A stretch of DNA of 64,000 nt, taken from positions 1-64,000 of the forward strand of contig NZ_CANRMB010000013.1 in assembly GCF_947631635.1 (NCBI RefSeq), read 5' to 3'. The DNA is from an uncultured Dysosmobacter sp. GTDB lineage: Bacteria; Bacillota; Clostridia; Oscillospirales; Oscillospiraceae. A model generated the notes under the pieces. It was not told the DNA's origin. It ran no database searches and saw only the letters and a list, made by a program, of their open reading frames with translations. Position numbers and translations under genes: made by a program. Shown in pieces: positions 15,906 to 24,824 of this stretch (position 1 is its first letter; every line of letters starts with the position of its first letter).

Positions 15906-18231
15906 AAGTATCAAGGCCATCATGCGGCAGGACCGGGAGCCGTACCGCGTCCCCCGCAGGGTGCAGGATGTGATCCCCATTCAATGCGTCTGGCCGGACG
16001 GCATTTTTAAGGTAGGCGTCAAGTTCTCCAAGACCTACCGCTTCACCGACATCAATTACAAGGTGGCCGGTCAGGAGGATAAAGAAACCATGTTTCGGGT
16101 CTACTCGGAACTGCTGAACAGCCTGGATTGCGCCGCTACCACCAAGCTCACCATCTGCAACCGCCGTCAAAGCCAGGCGGATTTTGAGCAGTCTGTCCTT
16201 ATGCCCATGCGGGAGGACGGACTGGACAAGTACCGCAGGGAGTACAATCAAATGCTCATGGACAAGGCGACCGGGGCCAACGGCATCACTCAGGAGAAGT
16301 ATGTCACCATCACAGTCTACAAGCGGGATATTGAGGACGCCCGCGCCTACTTCACCCGCATCGGAGCCGATTTGGCCGCCCGCTTCGCCGCCCTCGGCTC
16401 CAAGTGCGTGGAGCTGGACACCACGGACCGGCTCCGTATCCTCCACGACTTCTACCGGGCCGGAGACGAGGGTAATTTTCATTTTGATATGGCGGATATG
16501 GCCCGGAAGGGCCACGACTTCAAGGACTACATCTGCCCGGACGGAATTGAGAAGCACAGCGACTATTTGAAGCTGGGCGGCCGCTATTGCCGGGTGCTGT
16601 TCCTGAAGGACTACGCCAACTATATCCAGGACGAGATCGTGACGAACCTGACCGACCTGGACCGCAATATGATGTTGTCCATCGACATCCTCAATGTGCC
16701 CACGGACGAGGCTGTGCGGGAGGTGGAGAACCGTCTGCTGGGGGTAGAGACGAATATCACGAACTGGCAGCGCCGGCAAAATCAGAACAACAACTTCTCC
16801 GCCATCGTCCCCTACGATATGGAATTACAGCGCAGGGAGAGCAAGGAGTTTTTGGCCGACCTGACCACCCGCGACCAGCGGATGATGCAGGCCGTCCTCA
16901 CTCTGGTTATCACCGCCGACACCAAGCAGCAGCTTGATACCGACACAGAGAAGATACGCTCCCTGTCCGGGCGGTGCCAGCTGGCGGTGTTGAAATACCA
17001 GCAGATTGACGGTCTGAACACCGTCCTGCCTATCGGCACCCGGAAGATCAACGCCTTCCGCACCCTGACCACCGAGAGTCTGGCCGTGTTCATGCCCTTC
17101 AAGGTGCAGGAGATCATGGACCGGGGCGGCATCTACTTCGGGGAGAACGCCATTTCCCACAACCTTATCATGTGCAACAAGGCCAATCTGCTCAATCAGT
17201 CCTCCTTCCGGCTGGGCGTTCCCGGCTCCGGCAAGTCGTTCAGTGTGAAAGAGGAAATTGTGTTCCTCATTCTCAATACGGATGATGACATTCTGATTGC
17301 GGACCCGGAGGGTGAGTATGCCCCTCTCATTGAAGCTATGGACGGTCTGGGCGCTGTGATCCGGGTGGCCGCTGGTGGGAAAGACCGGCTCAACGCCATG
17401 TATATGGTGGACGGCTACGGCGAAAACAACCCCATTGTGGTGAAGTCTCAGTTCATCATGTCCCTGGTGGAGCGCATCGACCCCAAGGGCGTGGGGGCCA
17501 AGCAGAAGTCCATCATTGACCGCTGTACGGGGGACTTGTATGAAGAAGCGGAGCAGAAGAGTACAGTTCCCACCCTCGCCGCTCTCCGTGAAAAGCTGAT
17601 GGAACAGCCGGAGGCGGAAGCGCGGGAGATCGCCCTGGCGCTGGAGCTGTTCACTACCGGCTCCCTGGACATCTTCGGCCACGACAGCACCGTGGACCTG
17701 GACAAGCGGGTGGTGGTGTTCGACATCCACGGCCTGGGCGAACAGTTGAAACCCATCGGCCACTTGGTCATCACCGACACCATGCTCAACCGCGTCACCC
17801 TGAACTGGAAGAAGGGTAGGCGCACCCATGTCTTTATCGACGAGTTCCATGTGATGTTTGAAAACGAGTTTTCCGCCGCCTTTTTCAACTCCGCGTGGCG
17901 GCAGTTCCGCAAGCGTAACGCCTACCCCACCGCCATTACCCAGAATGTGGAGTATCTTCTGGACTCCGTACAGGCCAGCACCATGCTCAGTAACTCCGAG
18001 TTCATCGTCATGCTCAATCAGGCGGCGGGCGACCGGGAGAAACTGGCCCATCTGCTGAATATCTCCGAGGAGCAGATGAGCTATATCACCAATGCAGACG
18101 CCGGGTGCGGCCTGATTAAATACGGTTCTGCCCTGGTGCCTTTCGTCAATCATTTTCCGCACAACACGGAGCTGTACCGCTTGATGACCACCAAGCCCGG
18201 TGAGGGCCGCTTTTCCGGGGGACGGGCTTGA
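15898..18231 (+). CDS. virB4: VirB4/TraE-type conjugation ATPase
   Basis: 777 aa. The N-terminal VirB4 domain is followed by Walker A GVPGSGKS near residue 440 and Walker B region HVFIDEFHVMFEN near 643, with an arginine-finger-like region after it. It is the hexameric motor that energises channel assembly. Complete and normal length for the family. Starts within the end of prgI and ends at the start of the XF1762-family gene region. Confidence 0.95.
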   Translation: MIKSIKAIMRQDREPYRVPRRVQDVIPIQCVWPDGIFKVGVKFSKTYRFTDINYKVAGQEDKETMFRVYSELLNSLDCAATTKLTICNRRQSQADFEQSVLMPMREDGLDKYRREYNQMLMDKATGANGITQEKYVTITVYKRDIEDARAYFTRIGADLAARFAALGSKCVELDTTDRLRILHDFYRAGDEGNFHFDMADMARKGHDFKDYICPDGIEKHSDYLKLGGRYCRVLFLKDYANYIQDEIVTNLTDLDRNMMLSIDILNVPTDEAVREVENRLLGVETNITNWQRRQNQNNNFSAIVPYDMELQRRESKEFLADLTTRDQRMMQAVLTLVITADTKQQLDTDTEKIRSLSGRCQLAVLKYQQIDGLNTVLPIGTRKINAFRTLTTESLAVFMPFKVQEIMDRGGIYFGENAISHNLIMCNKANLLNQSSFRLGVPGSGKSFSVKEEIVFLILNTDDDILIADPEGEYAPLIEAMDGLGAVIRVAAGGKDRLNAMYMVDGYGENNPIVVKSQFIMSLVERIDPKGVGAKQKSIIDRCTGDLYEEAEQKSTVPTLAALREKLMEQPEAEAREIALALELFTTGSLDIFGHDSTVDLDKRVVVFDIHGLGEQLKPIGHLVITDTMLNRVTLNWKKGRRTHVFIDEFHVMFENEFSAAFFNSAWRQFRKRNAYPTAITQNVEYLLDSVQASTMLSNSEFIVMLNQAAGDREKLAHLLNISEEQMSYITNADAGCGLIKYGSALVPFVNHFPHNTELYRLMTTKPGEGRFSGGRA

Positions 18232-18269
18232 CGCCCGCCCCCTTCTTATGGACAAAGGAGGTGTGTAAA

Positions 18270-18728
18270 TTGCCGCTGAACATCAAACCCTGCCACCTGC
18301 GGACCGCAAGGGACTATGTGGGCCGGTATCACCGGCACAGCATCCCACCCGTGGGCGGAAAATTTGCCGTGGCCTGCTATGATGGGGACCGTCTGTGCGG
18401 CGTCGCCATTTGTGGCCGTCCCGTTGCCCGGTATTTGGATGATGGCCTGACGCTTGAGATTTTGCGCTGCTGCACAGACGGGACAGGCAACGCCTGTTCC
18501 AAGCTCTACGGTGCCTGCTGTCGCATCGGGTTTGTCATGGGCTATGATCGTATCATCACCTATACGCTGGCGTCGGAAACGGGGGCGTCTCTGCGGGCCG
18601 CTGGGTTCACTTTTGACGGCATAGCCGGAGGTCGGGCGTGGACGGGCCAGCGCCGCAGGGACTACTATGTGGCCCCCGCAGAACGGAAACACCGCTGGAT
18701 GAAAAGACGGGTTGGTGCGATGCCATGA
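18270..18728 (+). CDS. XF1762 family protein (GNAT-like fold)
   Basis: 152 aa. HRHSIPPVGGKFAVAC and LCGVAICGRPVAR plus LEILRCCTDGTGNACSKLYGAC are the hallmark of the XF1762 family, an acetyltransferase-like protein of mobile elements and phages. TTG 18270, seven bases after AAAGGAGGT, is preferred over the upstream ATG at 18228. Substrate unknown. Overlaps the following gene's ATG by four bases. Confidence 0.8.
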   Translation: MPLNIKPCHLRTARDYVGRYHRHSIPPVGGKFAVACYDGDRLCGVAICGRPVARYLDDGLTLEILRCCTDGTGNACSKLYGACCRIGFVMGYDRIITYTLASETGASLRAAGFTFDGIAGGRAWTGQRRRDYYVAPAERKHRWMKRRVGAMP

Positions 18729-20716
18729 GCAAAAGCAAAATTAAAACCCGTGAAAAGGGTAAAGACATTAAGGTACTGGACAAGTCCGCTGTTGCAGGCC
18801 AGCGCATGAAAAGCGCCTTCATCCGTTCTAAAAAGAACGCGGAGGCCCTGATGGATGACCGGCAGGCCACGCCCAATGAGTATGCCGTGGACAAGACAGA
18901 GCTTGCCGCCGATGACCTTGCCCACGATGCGGCAAATGTGGCCGCGTCCGGCGCGAAAACGGCGGTGCGGCAGGGCCGGAAGCTGTTTCAGCGCCAGCGG
19001 GAGAAGTGGGCGGCAGAAAAGCGTCAAGAGAATACGGCCCCCGCTGAACAGTCCCACGCCCCTAGACCGGCCCAGGGTATAGCCCCAGATGGGCATACTC
19101 CGCAGCGAAACGGAGGGACGGCCCCAGAACACCAGCGCCTTCCGCAGCATAAGCGCATGGCGGAGCGCCCACCCACCCAGGCCGGCATAGAGCGCCCAAC
19201 GGATACCACAAGCCCTTATGTGGAGAGAGGTCGGGCCTTTGCCAAGAAGCAGGCCAAGCGGAAACGGCAAATTAGAGATCGGGCTGTTCAGTCTGACCAG
19301 CCATCGCGGATCAAGACCTCAAACGCCACACAAGTGCCCCGGCAGGCGGAACTCTCCGTAAAAACGGCAAAGCAGCCCGCCCAGGCTATGGCGAAGGACA
19401 CCGGCATAAGTACGAAGAACACCATCAAGCGCGCCCAGCGAACGATAAAAACTGCCCAGCATACCGCCAAGACTGCTCCACGCACGGCGAAAACCGCCAT
19501 CAAGACAGCAGACCATACGGCAAAGACGGCGCAGGCCACAGCCAGAGCCGCGAGAGCGGCCGCCCAGGCCGCCCGCGTCACAGGAAAGGCCACCGCCACC
19601 ACCGCAAAAGCCGCTGCAAAAGGCGCATCCGCTGCGGCAAAGGCCCTGCTTGCGTCCATTAAGGCGCTGGTGACCGCTATCGCCGCTGGAGGATGGGTTG
19701 CCATCCTTGCCATTGTGGTGATCTGCTTGATTGGCCTGATCGCCGCCTCTCCCTTTGGCATCTTCTTTTCTGGTGAGGACAGCGGCACGGGCCAGACCAT
19801 GCCCACCGTTGTCCGGGAGATCAACTTGGAATACGAGAGCAAGCTGGAAGAAATCGAGAGCAACGCCGCCCATGACCGCCTGGAACTGTCCGGCTCCCGT
19901 GCTGTCTGGCCCGAAGTGTTGGCCGTCTATGCCGTGAAAACTACCACCGACCCGGACAATCCCCAGGAAGTCGCTACGATGGATGATGGGAAAAAAGAAC
20001 TCCTGAAAGAGATATTTTGGGCCATGAACGAGATCAGCCACCGGACAGAAACGGCAACCACCACCCAAACCGTGGAAACTGATGATGGAAAGGGCAATAT
20101 CATTGTGGAAGAAGTCGAGGTAACGGCCACGACCCTTTATATTACCGTGACCCACAAAACCACGGATGAAATGGCGGACATCTACAATTTTACCGCTGAC
20201 CAGCGAGAGATGCTTGCGGAGTTACTGGCTGAAGAAAGCAACGGTATGTGGAGTGCTGTTCTATACGGCATTGGCACAGGTGATGGGGAGATCGTAACGG
20301 TGGCCCTCTCCCAGCTCGGCAATGTAGGCGGTCAGCCCTATTGGTCCTGGTATGGCTTTGAGAGTCGGGTGGACTGGTGCGCCTGCTTTGTTTCCTGGTG
20401 CGCCAATGAGTGCGGCTATCTGGACGCTGGCGTGATCCCCAAGTTCGCAAGCTGCTCCATCGGCATCCAGTGGTTCCGGGAGAGAGGGCTGTGGCAGGAC
20501 GGCAGCTATGAGCCGCGCCCCGGCGACCTGATTTTTTTCGACTGGGACGATGAGGACGAAGGCCAGGACGGAGCGGCAGACCATGTGGGCATCGTGGAAA
20601 AGGTGGAGGGCGGGATCGTCTACACTGTAGAAGGCAACTCAGGCAATGCCTGCAGGGAACGCCAGTATGCCATAGGACACTATGAGATTTATGGGTACGG
20701 TACCCCATTGTATTGA
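18725..20716 (+). CDS. CHAP-domain peptidoglycan hydrolase of the conjugation system
   Basis: 663 aa. Charged cytoplasmic N-terminus, then an Ala/Lys/Thr-rich repeat region (KTAQHTAKTAPRTAKTA and so on, about residues 235-315), one membrane helix (VAILAIVVICLIGLIAA, about 322-340), an extracytoplasmic linker and a C-terminal CHAP domain (about 520-663). Catalytic Cys lies in VDWCACFVSWC, His in AADHVGIVEK. It would cut peptidoglycan locally for the transfer channel, like VirB1/CwlT. The ATG at 18725 overlaps the previous stop. It is the last backbone transfer gene before AT-rich cargo. Confidence 0.9.
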   Translation: MSKSKIKTREKGKDIKVLDKSAVAGQRMKSAFIRSKKNAEALMDDRQATPNEYAVDKTELAADDLAHDAANVAASGAKTAVRQGRKLFQRQREKWAAEKRQENTAPAEQSHAPRPAQGIAPDGHTPQRNGGTAPEHQRLPQHKRMAERPPTQAGIERPTDTTSPYVERGRAFAKKQAKRKRQIRDRAVQSDQPSRIKTSNATQVPRQAELSVKTAKQPAQAMAKDTGISTKNTIKRAQRTIKTAQHTAKTAPRTAKTAIKTADHTAKTAQATARAARAAAQAARVTGKATATTAKAAAKGASAAAKALLASIKALVTAIAAGGWVAILAIVVICLIGLIAASPFGIFFSGEDSGTGQTMPTVVREINLEYESKLEEIESNAAHDRLELSGSRAVWPEVLAVYAVKTTTDPDNPQEVATMDDGKKELLKEIFWAMNEISHRTETATTTQTVETDDGKGNIIVEEVEVTATTLYITVTHKTTDEMADIYNFTADQREMLAELLAEESNGMWSAVLYGIGTGDGEIVTVALSQLGNVGGQPYWSWYGFESRVDWCACFVSWCANECGYLDAGVIPKFASCSIGIQWFRERGLWQDGSYEPRPGDLIFFDWDDEDEGQDGAADHVGIVEKVEGGIVYTVEGNSGNACRERQYAIGHYEIYGYGTPLY

Positions 20717-20852
20717 AAGCAATAGGTGCTGTAAACGAGTAGAAAAACCGCCCTCAGCAGGGGAGAATAGAGGTACATCCTCTAATTTCCACCAAGGCAA
20801 AATTCGCAGTCATTACATTGCGCCCACGCTGCAATGATGAGCGAACCAAGGC

Positions 20853-20882
20853 TTGACAGATTTACAAAACTCGGGCTAAAAT
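20853..20882 (+). promoter_or_regulatory. Possible SigA promoter at the start of the cargo region
   Basis: TTGACA (20853-20858), 18-bp spacer, TAAAAT (20877-20882). The 160 bp between 20717 and 20880 otherwise hold no recognised gene. If used, transcription would begin downstream of the ATG at 20881. Confidence 0.45.
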
Positions 20883-21186
20883 GACTACACCGCACAATTG
20901 GTCTCTTGCTTCACTAATCCAGAGCAAGATAAATATATCCAAATTTGATATGGGTTATAAGGCAGATCATGCGGCATTTTTTGTGGCAGAATGGAGATGC
21001 GTTGTTTTGGAGAGCAATATGGCTTCATCACTGTTTGACATTGAAATTGACGGCGTGAGGCAAGGAGTAGTCGAGGTAACAAATCCATTTCCTCAGACAA
21101 TCGAACTTGGTTTGGCTCCATTTGAGAGACTGAACGATGGAAAACCGCACCAGATCCGACTAGTAGAAGCGGCTGCATCAGAATAG
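20881..21186 (+). CDS. Hypothetical protein, about 80-101 aa
   Basis: Unrecognised; beta-rich sequence (AAFFVAEWRCVVLESNMASS, FDIEIDGVRQGVVEV). No Shine-Dalgarno is seen for ATG 20881, which also overlaps a -10 element, so the real start may be ATG 20950. It is followed 50 bp later by a DUF4241 gene and may be its partner, for example as a small secreted or immunity-type pair. Only moderately supported. Confidence 0.45.
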   Translation: MTTPHNWSLASLIQSKINISKFDMGYKADHAAFFVAEWRCVVLESNMASSLFDIEIDGVRQGVVEVTNPFPQTIELGLAPFERLNDGKPHQIRLVEAAASE

Positions 21187-21236
21187 ACTGTCAATTATAT
21201 CGTTTCTGATTGCCAGCGTAATGAGAGGGGTTCAAC

Positions 21237-21869
21237 TTGAACAAGGAATGGATCGACAATTTGGTTGCAATTCACAAGGTGGACGGCGCTCTGTTGACAA
21301 ATTCGCACGGGATATATCATATCACACGAAAAGATATTGGCCTACTGAAACTGCGCTCCGGGCAGATCATGATTGCAGATCCGTTGGTCAGGTATCGGGC
21401 CGAGGATTTTGCGCGCAAAGCATTGGCAGTCACTGTAAAACCGGGAATTTATTCTGTAGAGGTCTATATGGCAGGCAGTAGCGACGATTGCTTCTTGGCC
21501 TTTGCCGGCATCCGATTTCGCAACAACACCCCGGTGACCTTTGTACCGGCAAAGACGGTCTATGACCTGGAACATAAACGCAGACCACCATTTCGTTATG
21601 TAGTAGAAGATTGCAGAACAGGTTTTATGGATGCAGATGTTTTTCACGCTATCTGTGCCCTTCCCAGATATGCCCGTGCCGATAATCTGCTGGATTTTGA
21701 TGATACAGAAGATGAAGTATTCCGATGTGCTGTCGGAAACTCCGAGGACGGAGAATTGACCGCCGCACTGGTGACGATTAGGAAGAGCGGTGTGTATTAT
21801 TGGTATTGGGGTATAGACTGTAATAATGAGGTCTGTTGCTTGATAGCAGACTTTTTCACCTATCAATAG
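21237..21869 (+). CDS. DUF4241 domain protein
   Basis: 210 aa. The signature order of DUF4241 is visible: GLLKLRSGQIMIADPLV, VKPGIYSVEVYMAG, FAGIRFRNNTPVTFVPAKT, and the C-terminal SGVYYWYWGIDCNNEVCCLIADFF. DUF4241 proteins occur near polymorphic toxins and are suspected immunity or regulatory proteins; the role is unproven. TTG 21237 has GAGAGGGG seven bases upstream. A strong terminator follows, so it ends a short operon. Confidence 0.7.
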   Translation: MNKEWIDNLVAIHKVDGALLTNSHGIYHITRKDIGLLKLRSGQIMIADPLVRYRAEDFARKALAVTVKPGIYSVEVYMAGSSDDCFLAFAGIRFRNNTPVTFVPAKTVYDLEHKRRPPFRYVVEDCRTGFMDADVFHAICALPRYARADNLLDFDDTEDEVFRCAVGNSEDGELTAALVTIRKSGVYYWYWGIDCNNEVCCLIADFFTYQ

Positions 21870-21878
21870 GTACGCAAG

Positions 21879-21916
21879 GCCAGCCGGAAAGATTCAAGAT
21901 TTCCGGCTGGCTTTTT
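21879..21916 (+). terminator. Terminator after the DUF4241 gene
   Basis: 12-bp stem GCCAGCCGGAAA/TTTCCGGCTGGC with a 9-nt loop and T5. Confidence 0.9.
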
Positions 21917-22059
21917 GCTATATGGAAGTCTGAAACGAAGGGGGAGGCAAAAAAAGCGGACAAAAAAATCGGATACAGTGTCCTTGTTTGATGGTGCTCA
22001 ACGTTTTTCCTAGTATGTATGATGTATTCCAATTTGTACAGCACTATTTAGGAGGCAAT

Positions 22060-22509
22060 ATGAAAAAAAGGAAAAAAGGATTTTTGGGACTTGCATTGGT
22101 TGCCATTATTATTTCTGCTTGGTATTTTTGCTGCTGGGAATCTACTGACTCATTACCGCAGGAAGTCCAAGAAGCCGCTCAGCATGCCTCATGGTCAGAG
22201 CTTAAACGAAGAGCCGTAGTTGATGAAGAGCAATATCTGGAAGGGCGACCATCTAAAATTGAATTGGTCTATAATGAAAAATTTAAAGGTGTTTCACTTG
22301 AGGTTTATCAGGTAGTAACGGAGTTGTCTTACATTTCAGAGGATAGCACAATAAAATGGAAAGAACTTCCTTATGCTGACACAATGATTTTTCGTGTCAA
22401 TGGAAATAAACGAGAACTTTTAGGAATTGATAACACAGATTATACACCTGACAGCGAAGAATTTGAACAGCTCCTCAATATGTATTTGTTGAATTCAAAT
22501 TCGCCTTGA
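22060..22509 (+). CDS. Small membrane-anchored protein, 149 aa
   Basis: KKRKKGFLGLALVAIIISAWYFCCWESTDS is split here as a basic N-terminus, one hydrophobic helix and an exported domain; the CC pair is not a clear lipobox. The soluble part (VQEAAQHASWSELKRRAVVDEE) is unrecognised. GGAGG lies before ATG 22060. AT-rich like its neighbours. No partner gene is evident; a 160-bp gap and a bidirectional terminator follow. Confidence 0.65.
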   Translation: MKKRKKGFLGLALVAIIISAWYFCCWESTDSLPQEVQEAAQHASWSELKRRAVVDEEQYLEGRPSKIELVYNEKFKGVSLEVYQVVTELSYISEDSTIKWKELPYADTMIFRVNGNKRELLGIDNTDYTPDSEEFEQLLNMYLLNSNSP

Positions 22510-22670
22510 TTCAGCCTAGAGAATGCGGTAGAAAAATCAGACGAGCCGCATTTGAAAGAATCTTTAACAACGGACTACTGCCGCAGGAAATCAGTATTTT
22601 GAACGATTTGATAATATTAAGGCAACCCCCTTCCAAAATGGGATGCATTTGGAGGGAGTAAGAAGATCAT

Positions 22671-22710
22671 AAAAGAGGGTGCCGCAGAATGTCCTGCGGC
22701 ACCCTCTTTT
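22671..22710. terminator. Bidirectional terminator
   Basis: Long stem AAAAGAGGGTGCCGCAG / CTGCGGCACCCTCTTTT with loop AATGTC; A-rich left and T-rich right sides let it stop transcription both ways. It serves the glycosidase gene on the minus strand. Confidence 0.9.
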
Positions 22711-22717
22711 ATATTTT

Positions 22718-23476
22718 TTAGTTTTTGTTAACCAGAGCAAGCATCTGCGGAATCAGACGAGAAGACGAAATACTTACAGAGCTGCCCAGCAGCTGTGTAG
22801 AACCGCCACCATCAAGCATGATAGCGCGCGCATACGGATTGTTAGGATTTCCCGCTCCGTCAGTAAGCCCGAAAGTTCGCATGATAGCTGTTCTGAACTG
22901 CTCAACGGTAACCTTATCAGATGTTGCCATGAGATAGGCCATGTTGGTATCCGTCTTGACAGCGAGGGCAGAACGCTCCGCAGTTCCGCTAATATACAAG
23001 GAACCGTTGCCTTCGCTGGTAAACATTTCTCTCCAGTCGGAATGACCGAGGAATAGACCGAGACCGCCCTGAACCCAGGTGCAGTTCCGAATTTTAGAGT
23101 CCGTGGATGAAGTAACGTTTGCAGAGTAATAAGCTTTGCCACTCTTGCAGTAAATTACACTACTGCCGGTTGTATTGGTATAGCCGTCCAACTTCAGGTC
23201 GCCGCTTGTAGGCACCTTGTCCTCTGAGAGGAAATAGCCCTGTCGAACGCCATTCTGAAACGCAAGATTCATGATATGATTATCACCGCCGTTTGCGAAC
23301 CAACTTGCGTTAATACCATATTCTCCAGAACCGCTGACGGTTTTCAGTGTCTCTTTGCCATACTTCCGAGAGAAGCTCAAAACCTTGATATTGCTAACTG
23401 TCGTTTTGATAAAACTCAGTCGAATGGTTTTTCCATCGATCACATAAGACAGGGTATCGCAGGTATGATTAGCCAT
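22718..23476 (-). CDS. Phosphodiester glycosidase family (NAGPA-type) protein without signal peptide
   Basis: 252 aa. The hallmark AIMLDGGGSTQLLG lies near residue 225, and GINASWFANGGDNHIMN near 50, both typical of PF09992 enzymes that hydrolyse phosphodiester-linked sugars; phage and toxin-cassette homologues exist. The N-terminus (ANHTCDTLSYVIDG) has no signal peptide or membrane helix. ATG 23476 has GGGAGTG upstream and is preferred to GTG 23485. It is divergent from the holin gene, and both carry the TTTAC-N18-CTCT promoter. Export through the holin is an inference. Confidence 0.8.
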   Translation of the reverse strand: MANHTCDTLSYVIDGKTIRLSFIKTTVSNIKVLSFSRKYGKETLKTVSGSGEYGINASWFANGGDNHIMNLAFQNGVRQGYFLSEDKVPTSGDLKLDGYTNTTGSSVIYCKSGKAYYSANVTSSTDSKIRNCTWVQGGLGLFLGHSDWREMFTSEGNGSLYISGTAERSALAVKTDTNMAYLMATSDKVTVEQFRTAIMRTFGLTDGAGNPNNPYARAIMLDGGGSTQLLGSSVSISSSRLIPQMLALVNKN

Positions 23477-23524
23477 GATATACACTCCCTATATAATTTG
23501 TTTTGCCATTGAGCTCTAGGCATA

Positions 23525-23557
23525 CATAAGAGAGACAACCCTTTTAAAAAAAGTAAA
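23525..23557 (-). promoter_or_regulatory. Group-5 sigma type promoter of the glycosidase gene
   Basis: On the minus strand TTTAC, 18 bases, then CTCTCTTATG. The same -35 core, spacing and CTCT core occur before the holin and sigma genes. The 5' UTR would be about 45 nt. Confidence 0.65.
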
Positions 23558-23648
23558 CTGTGACATTGTAAATTTACAAAAATGCCTTTTTGAGATTGTA
23601 TTTTGAGGTTGTATAAAGACAGTAGCTCTATTTTCAGAAGATTGTTGA

Positions 23649-23681
23649 TTTACGAATAAGCAACGCATGTCCTCTATAAAA
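23649..23681 (+). promoter_or_regulatory. Group-5 sigma type promoter of the holin gene
   Basis: TTTAC (23649-23653), 18 bases, CTCTATAAAA (from 23672). Identical layout to the promoters at 23525-23557 and 24825-24856. Start codon about 50 bp downstream. Confidence 0.65.
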
Positions 23682-23728
23682 AGAAGATGGATACCATAAA
23701 GAATATAAATTCAGAGGGAATAGATATT

Positions 23729-24100
23729 ATGGAGAACTTGAACAGTGCTTTGATTTTCCTTTTTGGCAATGAAAATTTAAAAATCTTACATGCCCTGATT
23801 GTCTTGACAATATTAGATTACATAACAGGGGTTTGCGTGGCTATAAAGATGGGGCGAATTTCAAGCGCTATTGGAGCAAAAGGCATTGCTGGGAAGGTGA
23901 TTATTTATGCGCTTATATCCCTAAGTAATATCTTCGATACTTATTTTCTCACGGCCAATGGAATTTTGGAAGCTGCTACAATTCTTTTCTATTGTGCTAA
24001 TGAGGCAATTAGTATCTTGGAAAACGCTTATAAAATGGGTATTCCCATTCCTCAAAAACTAAAGGAAACATTGGATTTATTCAAAAAGGAGAAGGGGTGA
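23729..24100 (+). CDS. Phage/toxin-secretion holin, TcdE family (PF05105)
   Basis: 123 aa. Three hydrophobic stretches with the family signature LDYITGVCVAIKMGRISS in the first and GKVIIYALISLSNIFDTYFL after it, then a Lys-rich tail (KETLDLFKKEKG). This family includes TcdE, which releases C. difficile toxins lacking signal peptides, and many phage holins. ATG 23729 has GAGGGA upstream; the track start at 23687 is less likely. No endolysin or phage structural gene is adjacent, which favours a secretion role over phage lysis (inference). Confidence 0.85.
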   Translation: MENLNSALIFLFGNENLKILHALIVLTILDYITGVCVAIKMGRISSAIGAKGIAGKVIIYALISLSNIFDTYFLTANGILEAATILFYCANEAISILENAYKMGIPIPQKLKETLDLFKKEKG

Positions 24101-24108
24101 AACCCAAT

Positions 24109-24239
24109 TGTCATTAAATTAAGAACCAAGCCATACGGCCTGGTTCTTAATTTTGTAGTATCAGCAAGACACTGTCATATTTTCTCTAAAAGTTCTGATT
24201 TTTAAAAGTACTTATACAAAAACGTTTAATTTAATGACA
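24109..24239. repeat. 13-bp inverted repeat flanking the holin terminator
   Basis: TGTCATTAAATTA (24109-24121) and its exact complement TAATTTAATGACA (24227-24239), 105 bp apart, lie between the convergent holin and sigma genes. Purpose unknown. Confidence 0.5.
24117..24154. terminator. Terminator after the holin gene
   Basis: AATTAAGAACCA..GCC / GGC.TGGTTCTTAATT stem followed by TTTT; A/T-rich on both sides, probably bidirectional between convergent genes. Confidence 0.8.
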
Positions 24240-24262
24240 CCAGAGTGAGCATAGCATTGTCA

Positions 24263-24796
24263 CTAGAACCAAAGTCGTTTTAATTTCTTTTCCGCTCTTC
24301 TCTTAATCTGATTGATATTTTGACGGCTAACATGTAACGCTCTGGCAATGCTGGCAGCAGTAGCTCCATGTTCATAAATTGCTGAGAGTACATAGCGTTC
24401 CTTAGAGGTCAGCGCTTCAGGTAAAAGAGTTCTCGTGAGAGATTCGTTTTCGCATAAGGACAATTTCAAAGAAAGACTGTTTCGCTGGGCAGGCGTCAAG
24501 TCTTCAATTGAAATACAAGAAATGCCTTTTTCTCTCAAAGTATGAAGTCGTTTCAGGTAGAACCTATAGACAGATGTATGGATGTATTTTATGATTGCAC
24601 CATCAGAAGGATTATCAAGTTTTGAAGTGTTTAGAGTTCCTACCAACTCAATGAAATCCGCCGTTAAATCTTCAAAAGCATCTTCATATCCTAGCTTCTT
24701 GCCGTATTTGTGTAGAGCAGGTTTAAACTGAGAAATTAACTTTAGCATTGAATCCGGATCATTTTGCTGCGCTTTCTGAATGATTGAAACAAGCAT
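24263..24796 (-). CDS. TcdR/UviA/BotR-type (group 5) sigma factor
   Basis: 177 aa. Region 2 resembles the toxin-regulator sigma factors: ISQFKPALHKYGKKLGYEDA then EDLTADFIELV, and IIKYIHTSVYRFYLKRL. Region 4 is LTSKERYVLSAIYEHGATAASIARALHVSRQNINQIKRR split here only in description, a normal -35-binding HTH. TcdR, UviA, BotR and TetR activate toxin, bacteriocin and holin genes from TTTACA-type -35 boxes. Its own upstream region has the shared TTTAC-N18-CTCT motif, so autoactivation is likely. No anti-sigma is adjacent. Confidence 0.85.
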   Translation of the reverse strand: MLVSIIQKAQQNDPDSMLKLISQFKPALHKYGKKLGYEDAFEDLTADFIELVGTLNTSKLDNPSDGAIIKYIHTSVYRFYLKRLHTLREKGISCISIEDLTPAQRNSLSLKLSLCENESLTRTLLPEALTSKERYVLSAIYEHGATAASIARALHVSRQNINQIKRRAEKKLKRLWF

Positions 24797-24824
24797 AGGC
24801 AGCTCGCCCCTTTACCCATTTCAA

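Noticed and set aside
16825..18255. 476-codon minus-strand frame
   Set aside because: Antisense to virB4; no motif, His/Gly/Gln-rich.
20862..20888. Further TTTAC promoter for the group-5 sigma before the DUF4241 operon
   Set aside because: Eighteen bases after TTTAC the sequence is ACTA, not CTCT; a SigA-type TTGACA/TAAAAT reading fits better.
23574..23600. TTTAC at 23574 as another group-5 promoter
   Set aside because: The bases at the required spacing are TTGT, so the CTCT core is missing.
22718..24796. Holin/glycosidase/sigma genes as a prophage remnant
   Set aside because: No endolysin, tail, capsid, portal or integrase fragments lie next to them, and the shared promoters fit a dedicated regulon better; remnant origin is not fully excluded.
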